Part shown: positions 1 through 7,300 of the stretch, piece by piece | How positions within the stretch are numbered: the first letter of the stretch is position 1 | Layout: each line of letters begins with the position of its first letter | Origin: Streptococcus parasanguinis | Lineage (GTDB): Bacteria; Bacillota; Bacilli; Lactobacillales; Streptococcaceae | Assembly: GCF_001073155.1 (NCBI RefSeq) | Contig: NZ_JVEE01000041.1 | Span: 1-50,633, forward strand | DNA length: 50,633 nucleotides | Direction: 5' to 3' | Translations under genes and position numbers: made by a program | Notes under the pieces: generated by a model | What the model was told of the DNA's origin: nothing | Seen by the model: the letters and a program-made list of their open reading frames with translations, nothing else | The model's database searches: none

Positions 1-913
1 TCTCCGTCTTTTGGATGATTTCCATAGTGGAGATCTTCGGTGCTCCTGTAATCGAGCCACAAGGAAAGAGAGCTCGGAAGGTTTGGACCAGGTCGACCTC
101 AGCTCGTAAGCGACTTTCAATGGTCGAGGTCATCTGCCAAACAGTGGAGTATTGCTCGACTTGGCAAAGACGGGTCACCTGCTCACTTCCAATCTCCGAA
201 ATCCGGTTCATGTCATTGCGGAGGAGGTCGACGATCATCATGTTTTCTGCTCGATTTTTCGGATCGGCTTCTAACCAAGCAGCCTCTTGCAGATCCTCTT
301 GGTTGGTGAGACCACGGTGCGTCGTTCCCTTCATCGGGCGCGTGGTCAGTAGCCGGTCGTCTTGCTCAAAAAAGAGCTCAGGACTGATAGAGAGGATGGA
401 GACATCATCGTGCTGGATGAAGGCATTGTAATGGGCCTTTTGCTCAACCACTAAGCGGTTGTAGATGGCCAAAGGGTCTGCTTTTAGCTCTTGAGAAAGC
501 TGGACAGTGTAGTTGACCTGGTAGGTATCTCCCTGGCGGATATGGTGATGGATGGTCTCGATAGCTTCTTTATAAGCAGGTGCCTCTACCTCTTCCTTCC
601 AATTAGCTGGAAGATCCACTGCCCCATAGTGCTCTGGGAAAGGAAGGGTTTCGACCTCCTCGTGGATCGTAAAATAGAGGAGATACTCTCCCATAAGAGG
701 TGCTGGATGGACAGCAAACTTCTTCTCAAAAGCAGGAGCAGCCTCATAGCTGATATAGCCAACAGCATAAAAGCCTTTCTCTTGGTAGGCTTCGACTTCT
801 CTAAGAAGAGCCTCTACCTGGTCGAGGTTTCTAGTTTTTAATTCCTTTATGGGCTTGGTGAAAAGGTGGCGCAATCCAAGCTCTTTAAAATCAATAATCG
901 TTTGTTTATGCAT
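1..913 (-). CDS. pabB: Aminodeoxychorismate synthase component I (5' part; runs off the left edge)
   Basis: Makes 4-amino-4-deoxychorismate from chorismate and ammonia for p-aminobenzoate and folate synthesis, in the cytoplasm. An open frame of about 304 codons runs from an ATG at 913 to the window edge without a stop. The visible part holds the chorismate-binding core, ending in the family signature PCGSITGAPK followed by STMEII near residue 290; upstream are SILSISPELFF and RPMKGT motifs. Streptococcal PabB is often fused to an aminodeoxychorismate lyase domain, which would lie outside the window. There is no Shine-Dalgarno sequence; an extended -10 (TGATATACT) ends 6 nt before the ATG, suggesting a leaderless mRNA. 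TrpE is the main alternative, but the start region and PIKELKTRN-type N-terminus fit PabB better. Confidence 0.88.
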   Translation of the reverse strand, partial: MHKQTIIDFKELGLRHLFTKPIKELKTRNLDQVEALLREVEAYQEKGFYAVGYISYEAAPAFEKKFAVHPAPLMGEYLLYFTIHEEVETLPFPEHYGAVDLPANWKEEVEAPAYKEAIETIHHHIRQGDTYQVNYTVQLSQELKADPLAIYNRLVVEQKAHYNAFIQHDDVSILSISPELFFEQDDRLLTTRPMKGTTHRGLTNQEDLQEAAWLEADPKNRAENMMIVDLLRNDMNRISEIGSEQVTRLCQVEQYSTVWQMTSTIESRLRAEVDLVQTFRALFPCGSITGAPKISTMEIIQKTE

Positions 914-917
914 GCTT

Positions 918-926
918 TGAGTATAT
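918..926 (-). promoter_or_regulatory. Extended -10 of pabB, candidate leaderless promoter
   Basis: On the minus strand TGATATACT (extended -10, TGnTATACT) is followed by CAAAGC and then the ATG of pabB, so the expected transcription start coincides with the start codon. No convincing -35 is visible, as is common for extended -10 promoters. Confidence 0.5.
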
Positions 927-1031
927 CAAAAATAGAGGAAAAAAGGTAGATAAGGATGTAAGATTCCTTGCTTGGCCTTCCCTTTCATGCTAAAATAACC
1001 ATAGAAACTGCTTTGGGCAAGGAGTAGGACC

Positions 1032-2058
1032 ATGCAAAAGAATCCCCTCTATAACACCTCTAGTATCAGCTTTTTTCAATACCTCTTTGCGATTGCAGTG
1101 ATATTGGTGCATAGTGGTCGCTTGACCTCTTATGAGCCACTGCATTTTGGTCTCAAGAGCATGCTTGGCCGGCTAGCGGTGCCATATTTTATCGTCTGTG
1201 CCAGCTTTTTCCTCAAGCAATCACTAGGGAATTCTCAGAAAATAAAGGCCTATCTGGTCAAAATCGTAAAAACCTATTTGTTTTGGAGTTTTGTTTACCT
1301 TCCTTATGCCTGGCTCTTTTTCTCTAGTCTCCATCTTCCTATCTATCTTTTTCCAGCAGGTGTTCTCATTGCACTGATCTATCTGGGAATGTGCTACCAA
1401 CTCTGGTATATTCCGGCCTTTCTACTGGGCTTGTTTTTGGTCAATCAATTGGTCAAACGTCTAAGCATGGTTTGGACGGGGTTGATCACCTTGCTCCTAT
1501 ACTGCTGGGGCTTGATCGAGACCTATTCGGCTTATCTGGACACCACGAGTCTTCTTAAAGGCTACCAAGCTCTACAGCAATTTATTTTTTACAGCGAGAA
1601 ATGGTCTCTTTTACACGCCTATTTTTATCTATATGGGTTACTATCTGTATGACCATTTTCATGCACAAACCTTTAAGGTTCACCGTTGGCAAAAGCTATC
1701 TCTCGCCTTTGGTTTGTTCTGTATAGAAGGTACCATCATTTTTCAACATGAAGGAATCGATAAGAACTTTTTCTTATTATTTCCTATTGTGACGGTCTAT
1801 TTTGTCAATGCCTGCCTGCGATCGTCCTTTTTGAAAAGCTATGATTTACAGTATTTAAAGCAAATGAGTATAGCCCTTTACTTTTCGCATCCGATCTTTA
1901 TCGAGTGGGCTTGCTATGGCTTTAGCAGCCTCCCCCTTACTTATCCAGATAGGGGCAAGCTGATTTTTGTGACTGCCTTGTTTGGTAGTCACCTTTTTGG
2001 ACTAGCTATGCTGTGGGTACGAGATAAGAAGAAAAATCAAAAAACTTCACCAATCTAG
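1032..2058 (+). pseudogene. Membrane acyltransferase (acyltransferase-3 family), frameshifted
   Basis: Integral membrane protein with about ten hydrophobic segments, resembling acyltransferase-3 enzymes that O-acetylate cell-surface glycans; the substrate is unknown. The first frame (1032-1652, 206 aa) starts at an ATG behind GGAG and contains the family-like opening SISFFQYLFAIAVILVHS. It leaves frame at a T6 run (1585-1590). Removing one T joins it to the second frame: Q-F-I-F-T-A-R-N-G-L-F then YTPIFIYMGYYL, the expected RNGLF/P-I-F region, and on to the stop at 2058. The joined product would be about 340 aa, the normal family length. It may be a true pseudogene, phase-variable through slippage in the T run, or a sequencing error. 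Confidence 0.75.
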
Positions 2059-2161
2059 GATAAGATGAAGTCTTTTTTATGACTTAGTAAGGGCAATTTC
2101 CTCTAGCTTTGTGGAGCTTTTTTCAATTCCCGAACGTTTTCAAGAAAACTTCAGAAAATTC

Positions 2162-2189
2162 TTGACTTCTGATGAAATAGGCGTATGAT
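2162..2189 (+). promoter_or_regulatory. Promoter of the ECF transporter operon
   Basis: TTGACT (2162-2167), a 16-bp spacer and TATGAT (2184-2189). Transcription from here would give a leader of roughly 150 nt before the first ATG at 2344. Confidence 0.55.
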
Positions 2190-2202
2190 TAGTTGTGAAC
2201 TG

Positions 2203-2321
2203 TTGAACAATCCTTTTCAAGAAAATCCCTGATGTCGACTAAGGGATCTGTGAAAGGAGAAGCGGTTCAAATCAAAAATCTATAGAGCGTTGCGTCCGAA
2301 AGTCTAAACAGACACGGCTCT
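2203..2321 (+). promoter_or_regulatory. Structured 5' leader of the ECF operon (possible riboswitch or attenuator)
   Basis: Three nested or tandem pairings are visible: TTGAAC (2203-2208) with GTTCAA (2265-2270), enclosing ATCCCT (2225-2230) with AGGGAT (2242-2247); then AGAGC (2284-2288) with GCTCT (2317-2321), enclosing GTCT/AGAC (2302-2313). The Shine-Dalgarno AAAGGAG follows at 2331. I do not recognise conserved motifs of the TPP, cobalamin, THF, S-box, T-box or preQ1 elements. The arrangement suggests cis regulation, but ligand and mechanism are unknown. Confidence 0.35.
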
Positions 2322-2343
2322 TTAAAAACAAAAGGAGAAAATT

Positions 2344-2946
2344 ATGAAAACAGAACCGATTCATCGTACCAGTATGTGGAAATTTAAGTTAAGTGCTGCC
2401 ACCATGACTTTGATTCCCGCTGCCGTGGGGATTAACTATGTTGCCAAAGCCTTGGCGGAGGGGTTAAAGTTGCCCGTTTGGCTGGGGTCTTTGGGAACCT
2501 TTCTTGCCAGCATGTTGGCTGGGCCGGTTGCCGGTGCCATCAGTGGTTTCATCAACAACGTGATCTATGGGCTGACCTTATCGCCAATTTCAACCGTATA
2601 TGCGATTACCAGCATCGGAATTGGGATTGCTGTCGGAGTTTTGCACGCCAATGGGTGGTTCTCGTCAGCGCGACGAGTATTTGTTTCTGCTATTATTATT
2701 GCCATCGTTTCAGCTGTCATTTCAACGCCACTCAACGTCATCTTTTGGGGTGGTCAGACCGGTATCGCTTGGGGTGACTCATTGTTTGCGGTAATGGTCG
2801 CCAATCATGCACCAGTGTGGCTGGCCTCATTTATCGATGAGTTTGTCTTGGATATTTTGGATAAAGTCTGCGTGGCCTACCTGGCATTCTTCATCTATCG
2901 TCAGTTGCCGAAGCGGATGGTGCACTTCTTTAGCGGTGATAAATGA
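2344..2946 (+). CDS. ECF transporter S component (substrate unknown)
   Basis: Membrane protein of 200 aa that would bind the substrate of an energy-coupling-factor importer. It has about five or six hydrophobic segments, with the S-component-like stretches LPVWLGSLGTFLASMLAGPV (residues about 44-63) and ISGFINNVIYGL. The ATG follows AAAGGAG. It is the first gene of a tight S-T-A1-A2 operon, so this is a dedicated (group I) ECF system. The identity rests on fold-like hydrophobic pattern and context; I cannot assign the substrate. Base composition and codon choice (CCG, CGG, GCG, GTT-rich) differ from the flanking streptococcal genes and resemble lactobacilli, suggesting acquisition by transfer. 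Confidence 0.75.
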   Translation: MKTEPIHRTSMWKFKLSAATMTLIPAAVGINYVAKALAEGLKLPVWLGSLGTFLASMLAGPVAGAISGFINNVIYGLTLSPISTVYAITSIGIGIAVGVLHANGWFSSARRVFVSAIIIAIVSAVISTPLNVIFWGGQTGIAWGDSLFAVMVANHAPVWLASFIDEFVLDILDKVCVAYLAFFIYRQLPKRMVHFFSGDK

Positions 2947-3737
2947 TGACTGATCAAACATTGATTTCTGGAGCGCCACGGGTCAAGCTCAAGTGGTACC
3001 AGGTGATCGATCCGATTACTAAGCTCTTGTTCATCTTGGACATGACGTTGTTGAGCTTTGCCAGTATGAATTTATTGCTTCAGGCCGGATTAATTCTTGT
3101 CGCAACACTGCTATTGTTATTTTCCAAATTGAGTTCTACCACCTTTAAGGCGCTAGGATTCAGCCTGTTTCTGATTTGCACTATGCTGATCATCCAAGGG
3201 TTATTTTACAGTCGGAATCAAACTGTGCTGTTTTCTGTGCTTGGGGTATCGTTCTACAAAGAAGGCCTGATTTACGCCACCACTCTGGGTTGTCGAGTAT
3301 TGGTGATTATTTTGACCAGTGGCTTTTTTATGGTGACCACGAGTATTTCAGAAAACGCGGCCTATTTGGAACTGTCCGGATTGTCTTATAAAACCGTCTA
3401 CGTTCTGATGTCGGTCTGTTATATTTTGCCGGAAATGATGCGCAATATGCGGAAAATCCAGCAGGCACAAAAAGTTCGCGGAACCAATCCGCAAAAAACG
3501 TTGATTCAGAAATTAAAGTCAGTCCTGCCGGTTCTAATTCCATTGGTGATTAAGACCTTGGATCAATCGATGGCGCGGTCGATTTCTCTCCAACTGAGAG
3601 GTTTTGATAATCCCAACCGGACTGTCAGAACCTCCCAGCGCGTGTATCGCCTGTCGCGGACGCTGCACATTGGTCTGACTGGATTGGCAATTTTATTGAT
3701 TGGGTGGAAGATATGGACGAAGATAAACGGATTGTAA
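2943..3737 (+). CDS. ECF transporter T component (EcfT-like transmembrane protein)
   Basis: Scaffold membrane subunit of 264 aa that couples the S component to the two ATPases. The N-terminal half is strongly hydrophobic. The cytoplasmic part carries the two short coupling-helix signatures: QKVRG (near residue 178) and ARSISLQLRGF (near residue 211), equivalent to the Ala-Arg-Gly motifs of EcfT/CbiQ. Its start overlaps the stop of the S gene (ATGA-type overlap) and its end overlaps the A1 gene, so the four proteins are translationally coupled. It shares the atypical base composition of the block. Confidence 0.87.
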   Translation: MMTDQTLISGAPRVKLKWYQVIDPITKLLFILDMTLLSFASMNLLLQAGLILVATLLLLFSKLSSTTFKALGFSLFLICTMLIIQGLFYSRNQTVLFSVLGVSFYKEGLIYATTLGCRVLVIILTSGFFMVTTSISENAAYLELSGLSYKTVYVLMSVCYILPEMMRNMRKIQQAQKVRGTNPQKTLIQKLKSVLPVLIPLVIKTLDQSMARSISLQLRGFDNPNRTVRTSQRVYRLSRTLHIGLTGLAILLIGWKIWTKINGL

Positions 3738-4549
3738 TTGAAAATTTGACCACCCGTTATCCGGGTACTGAGCAACCACAACTGCGTCAGATTAACGCGG
3801 AGGTTCATACCGGCCAGGTGGTTGGGATTATCGGGAATAGCCACTCCGGCAAATCGACTTTGTGCCGTGTGCTGGCAGGGGTCATTCCCAAAATTGTGTC
3901 TGCTGAGATTGAGGGCGACTGGCACATGTTTGGCCAGCGAGTGTCCGACAATTGGCCCGTTTATAATGCCATGAATGGAGTTGTACTGCAAAATCCAGCT
4001 GGCCAACTAAGCGGGTTGGCAGACACGGTTGCCGATGAAATCGCCTTTGACTTGATTAATCAGGGAATGGCTGAAGGACTGATTCAAAAACGGGTTGAAG
4101 AAGTTGCCACGCAAATGGGGCTGATTGAACAGCTGAATTTGCGTCCCGAGAGCCTTTCCGGTGGTCAGATCCAGCGGTTGGCAATTGCCACGGCGATTGT
4201 GGCTAACCCGGCTGTTTTGATTATGGATGATCCGACCAGTCAGATGGATCCCCTTGGCCGCCGACAATTTTTCCAATGGCTGGCCCAAGTCAAAGAGACG
4301 ACTGTCTTCATTGTCACCAGTGAAATTGACGATTTGTGCGAAGTCGCCGACGTTGTGTGGGTGCTGCACGAGGGTCAAATGGTAGCCCAGGGCAGGCCGG
4401 GTGAGGTGTTTAATCATTTGGCAGCTGACTGGCAGATTCCAGCCCCGACAATCCAGCAACTTGCTCAAAAAATGGATTGGCACTTGGCTGATGGCCGGTA
4501 TCCGGTGAATGACGCTGAACTGAAGGAGGTTCGTTATGTCCACAATTGA
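3713..4549 (+). CDS. ECF transporter ATPase A1, degenerate Walker B/H-loop
   Basis: ABC-type ATPase of 278 aa powering the ECF importer. Walker A is GNSHSGKST (41-49), the Q-loop Gln is at 93, and the ABC signature LSGGQ is intact (148-152). The usual catalytic Glu after Walker B is Asp (MDDPT, residue 173), and the H-loop His is Ser (VTSE, residue 203). Its own ATP site should therefore be catalytically weak, while its LSGGQ can serve the site of the partner A2. I chose the ATG at 3713, preceded by GGGTGG at 5-nt spacing; an in-frame GTG at 3704 is the alternative. It overlaps the T gene by 25 nt. Confidence 0.87.
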   Translation: MDEDKRIVIENLTTRYPGTEQPQLRQINAEVHTGQVVGIIGNSHSGKSTLCRVLAGVIPKIVSAEIEGDWHMFGQRVSDNWPVYNAMNGVVLQNPAGQLSGLADTVADEIAFDLINQGMAEGLIQKRVEEVATQMGLIEQLNLRPESLSGGQIQRLAIATAIVANPAVLIMDDPTSQMDPLGRRQFFQWLAQVKETTVFIVTSEIDDLCEVADVVWVLHEGQMVAQGRPGEVFNHLAADWQIPAPTIQQLAQKMDWHLADGRYPVNDAELKEVRYVHN

Positions 4550-5336
4550 ACTGAAACACCTGACGTTCACTTATCCGGAACGGTCCTTTAGCTTGGATGT
4601 TGAAGACAAACACTTCGCCGATCCGATGGTGGCGATTGTCGGCCAAAATGGTGCCGGCAAATCAACGCTCTTCAAATTGTTGACGGGCTTGCTGACACCA
4701 CAAACCGGTGTGATTAAGATCGATGGAGAAAATTTTAATGATCTTAAACCAGTCGAAAAGTTACTGAAGGTTGGGATTACTTTTCAGAATCCTGACGATC
4801 AGCTTTTCAACCCGACCGTTCAACGAGAGGTGGAGTGGAGTGTCGCGCAGGTCATGGATGACCACGACACGATTACGAGGCGGGCTTTAGCGGCTCTAAA
4901 AAGAGTTGGCTTGGATGATAAAACAGCTGAAAGTCCATATGACCTGTCATTGTCGGAACGCAAGCTGTTGAGCGTTGCCACAGTTTTGGCAGTGGATCCG
5001 GCGATTTATTTATTTGATGAGCCGATGATGTCGCTTGATTGGGAAAGCCGGCGCAAGTTGACCGCAATTTTCCATCAGTTGGCTGATTCGGGCCACCAAG
5101 TTGTGACCATCACCCATGACATGGATTGGGTCGCCGCCGAGTTTGAGTCGGTGTATGTTATGGAACACGGGAAGTTTGGCTTCGCCGGCAGTCCACGGGA
5201 ATTATTCAGCGATCACGAACTTGTCCAGCGAGTGGGATTACTACCACCGCGGATTATGGACATAGCGAAGTCGCTGGGTGATTCACAGACATATTTATCG
5301 GTTAATGATTATTGCCAGAAAAATCGAGATGTATAG
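4536..5336 (+). CDS. ECF transporter ATPase A2, degenerate signature motif
   Basis: Second ATPase of the ECF importer, 266 aa. Walker A GQNGAGKST (36-44), Q84, Walker B with a normal catalytic Glu (FDEPM, E162) and H-loop His (ITHD, H194) are all present. The ABC signature has decayed to LSLSE (137-141) instead of LSGGQ. It therefore complements A1: one canonical composite site (A2 Walker motifs plus A1 signature) and one degenerate site. The start has a strong AAGGAGG at correct spacing and overlaps the A1 stop by 14 nt. Last gene of the operon, followed by a long hairpin. Confidence 0.87.
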   Translation: MSTIELKHLTFTYPERSFSLDVEDKHFADPMVAIVGQNGAGKSTLFKLLTGLLTPQTGVIKIDGENFNDLKPVEKLLKVGITFQNPDDQLFNPTVQREVEWSVAQVMDDHDTITRRALAALKRVGLDDKTAESPYDLSLSERKLLSVATVLAVDPAIYLFDEPMMSLDWESRRKLTAIFHQLADSGHQVVTITHDMDWVAAEFESVYVMEHGKFGFAGSPRELFSDHELVQRVGLLPPRIMDIAKSLGDSQTYLSVNDYCQKNRDV

Positions 5337-5416
5337 AAAAAGTCACCTCTGCGGGTTTTCCAGGTTGAAGGATTAACTTCAGCTTCTGGCAAGAACTCAC
5401 ATGGGTGACTTTTGTG
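5335..5416 (+). terminator. Long hairpin terminator after the ECF operon
   Basis: Outer arms AAAAGTCACC (5338-5347) and GGTGACTTTT (5404-5413). Inside, CCAG+GTTGAAG pairs with CTTCAGC+CTGG, giving an imperfect stem of about 30 bp. The 3' arm ends in a T run. Confidence 0.6.
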
Positions 5417-5469
5417 TTTAATAACGTTTCATGATCATCGGGTGCTTCCTCAGATCACTCGGTTTGGTT

Positions 5470-5722
5470 TTACTTTATTTCATGGTCATAATCATATACC
5501 ATTTCTTTTGGATCTTTTGTTTGACTAATACAAAATAGGTCTTCATAGGTCTTCGCATTTTTAGCGCCCATTAGGATCATCAGTATAATTTTCTGAATTA
5601 GGAGACTGTCCCATCACTATTCGAACTTTGTCTCCCAACTTACGCTGTTCCCATTCATCCGTGAATCCTTTAAATCGCAATTCTGGAACTTTCTTTTTAA
5701 CTGAATCATCTATTTTCGCCAT
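5470..5722 (-). pseudogene. Remnant of a type I restriction specificity gene (hsdS)
   Basis: A minus-strand ATG at 5722 opens 53 codons ending at 5561. The peptide contains VPELRFKGFTDEWEQRKLGD and then GQSPNSENYTDDP, the typical start of a streptococcal HsdS and its first target-recognition domain. The frame then stops; a shifted frame to 5470 continues with a protein-like stretch containing YEDLFCISQTKDPKEMVYD. Full HsdS is about 400 aa, so this is a decayed 5' fragment. HsdS chooses the DNA sequence methylated and cut by HsdM/HsdR; neither partner is present here. Its position beside the foreign ECF block suggests a common insertion site. Confidence 0.7.
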
Positions 5723-5839
5723 AGTCCCCACCATTTTATTGGTTTTTCTTGATTTACTTTATCAACAGTCTCGTTGGTTGGTACCAATGGAGTAAGGCAG
5801 CTAAGAAGGGGTATTAGTGACAATTAATAAAATGCATGA

Positions 5840-5869
5840 GGTTGGGCATGTTGCCCCACCTCTTTTTAT
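5840..5869 (+). terminator. Hairpin terminator or intergenic repeat
   Basis: GAGGTTGGGCA, loop TGT, TGCCCCACCTC followed by TTTTTA. The arms pair except for one mismatch. No intact plus-strand gene lies just upstream, so it may be a relic of a lost gene or a dispersed streptococcal hairpin. Confidence 0.55.
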
Positions 5870-5946
5870 GATATACTAGAGTAGTTTTTGAGACTTGTAA
5901 AAAATGTTTTTTTTTAGTTCAAATTTAAAAAAGAAAAGGGGAGAAC

Positions 5947-6885
5947 ATGGACATCTTTTTGAGGAGCATATCAGGGATTCTCGTCATCCTGGGCATGATT
6001 TTAGTGGGCTTTATCATTGGTGAAAAAGGCTGGTTCGATGACAAGTCGCGTGGCCTACTCGCTAAATTGGTCACTCAAGTTGCTCTTCCCTGCTATATGC
6101 TCTACACCATTACGCAACGCTTCACAGCAGCAGATCTACTTAAAATGTTGCCAGCCTTGCGATTTCCTGCCCTGTCTATGGTTATTTTACTTGGCATCGC
6201 GACAGGGGTAGCAAGGATCTTTGCAGTAAGACAGGACCGTCGTGGCCTCTTTATTTCCATGTTTTTTAACTCCAATACCATCTTCGTGGGACTCCCCATT
6301 AACCAAGCCCTCTTTGGAGATGCCAGTATTCCCTATGTTTTGATCTATTACATGTGTAATACGACCTTTTTCTGGACTTTGGGAACTTATCTCATTCAGC
6401 GAGATGGTGAGGGAGAAGCTCAGTTTGATCTCAAAACCAGTCTGAAAAAAGTCTTTTCTCCGCCCCTTATGGGCTTTCTCTTGGGACTAGTCTTGGTGAT
6501 GCTACAGATCAAGTTGCCAGCTTTTCTAGCCAGTGATTTACAGTACCTGGGCAATTTAACAACCCCCTTATCCATGATATTCATCGGTTTGTCAGTGTCT
6601 CATGTAGGTGTGAAGCAGTTGGTTCTGGGAAAAGAGCAACTATTGATTCTACTAGGTCGCTTTCTGGTTGCCCCTCTCTTGATGGCCTCCATCGTCTACT
6701 GGGTGCCTCTTCCAAGTTTGATGAAGCAGGTCTTTATCATCCAGTCCGCTATGCCTGTGATGACCAATGCGCCAGTTGTTGCCAGACTCTATGGAGCTGA
6801 TAGTGACTATGCAGCCGTCATGGTGACAGAAACGACCCTTGCAACCATGGTGGTGATTCCTATTCTCATGCTGTTGATGGCATAA
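5947..6885 (+). CDS. AEC family transporter (auxin efflux carrier/malate permease type)
   Basis: Integral membrane protein of 312 aa with about ten hydrophobic helices. The opening segment, with ILGMILVGFIIGEKGWF and then a helix broken by a polar turn (LVTQVALPCYML), is typical of AEC permeases, as is the repeated half with FIIQSAMPVMTNAPVVA near the C-terminus. The family exports or exchanges organic anions such as malate or malonate; the substrate here cannot be told. The start follows AAAAGGGGAG. It is a single-gene unit closed by a bidirectional terminator. Confidence 0.85.
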   Translation: MDIFLRSISGILVILGMILVGFIIGEKGWFDDKSRGLLAKLVTQVALPCYMLYTITQRFTAADLLKMLPALRFPALSMVILLGIATGVARIFAVRQDRRGLFISMFFNSNTIFVGLPINQALFGDASIPYVLIYYMCNTTFFWTLGTYLIQRDGEGEAQFDLKTSLKKVFSPPLMGFLLGLVLVMLQIKLPAFLASDLQYLGNLTTPLSMIFIGLSVSHVGVKQLVLGKEQLLILLGRFLVAPLLMASIVYWVPLPSLMKQVFIIQSAMPVMTNAPVVARLYGADSDYAAVMVTETTLATMVVIPILMLLMA

Positions 6886-6899
6886 TAAATAGAAACTAC

Positions 6900-6934
6900 A
6901 AAAGCTCAAGTTTTTTGAAAACCTGAGCTTTTCT
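6900..6934. terminator. Bidirectional terminator
   Basis: AAAGCTCAaGTTTT, short loop, AAAACcTGAGCTTTTC. A run of A on the left and T on the right allow it to serve both the AEC gene and the convergent minus-strand operon. Confidence 0.75.
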
Positions 6935-7266
6935 TATATGAGAGCTAATAAAATTGTAATCACCAGAGCGATGCCCATCCGAATCAGGTGGTGGACTGGG
7001 TGGAAGTTTCCTTTGTGTTTTCCATTCCAATAGGCTCCGTAGCAAATCAAACCACATCCGATCAGCCAAAGGGCTAGAGAGACAATCGGTAAAAAGAAGT
7101 AGAGGATGAGAGATAAGGTCGCAAGGCTACTTCCGATGAGGAGAAATGTATTTCCTAAAGTGTGATTTCCCTTTTTAAATTCTGAAAGGGAGGCCAATAA
7201 GTGAAGAAGAACAAAAGCAAGGGCAAAGAAGGCTGTAAAAAAGCCGAGAAGAATGGGGAAGAACAT
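6934..7266 (-). CDS. Small membrane protein, unknown function
   Basis: 110 aa with three or four hydrophobic helices (about residues 1-25, 38-58, 60-80 and 93-110) and a positive, His-containing loop (GKHKGNFHPVHHLIR). I do not recognise a family. The ATG follows AAAGGAAA at good spacing. It is the last gene of a probable three-gene unit with the HXXEE protein and the SczA-like regulator, so a link to zinc or membrane stress is possible but is only inferred. Confidence 0.6.
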   Translation of the reverse strand: MFFPILLGFFTAFFALAFVLLHLLASLSEFKKGNHTLGNTFLLIGSSLATLSLILYFFLPIVSLALWLIGCGLICYGAYWNGKHKGNFHPVHHLIRMGIALVITILLALI

Positions 7267-7300
7267 AGGGTTTCCTTTCTAAGATATGATTGCCTGAGTA

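Larger units (their letters stand above)
5337..5946. other. 610-nt gap between the ECF operon and the AEC transporter gene
   Basis: Holds the ECF terminator (to 5416), the hsdS remnant (5470-5722, minus), a hairpin terminator at 5840-5870 and an AT-rich stretch with the AEC ribosome-binding site. No intact coding sequence was seen. Confidence 0.7.

Noticed and set aside
15..431. Plus-strand open frame of 138 codons at the left edge
   Set aside because: It is antisense to pabB, whose reading gives a clear family signature; no ribosome site or recognisable motif.
1581..1600. Programmed ribosomal frameshift in the acyltransferase gene
   Set aside because: No stimulatory pseudoknot or Shine-Dalgarno-like enhancer was visible at the right distance; kept as slippage, mutation or error.
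2059..2161. Terminator after the acyltransferase gene
   Set aside because: AAGTC/GACTT and AGCT/AGCT pairings near T runs are only 4-5 bp and not convincing.
4007..4570. 187-codon minus-strand frame over the ECF ATPase genes
   Set aside because: The opposite strand encodes full Walker and signature motifs; this frame shows none and has no start context.
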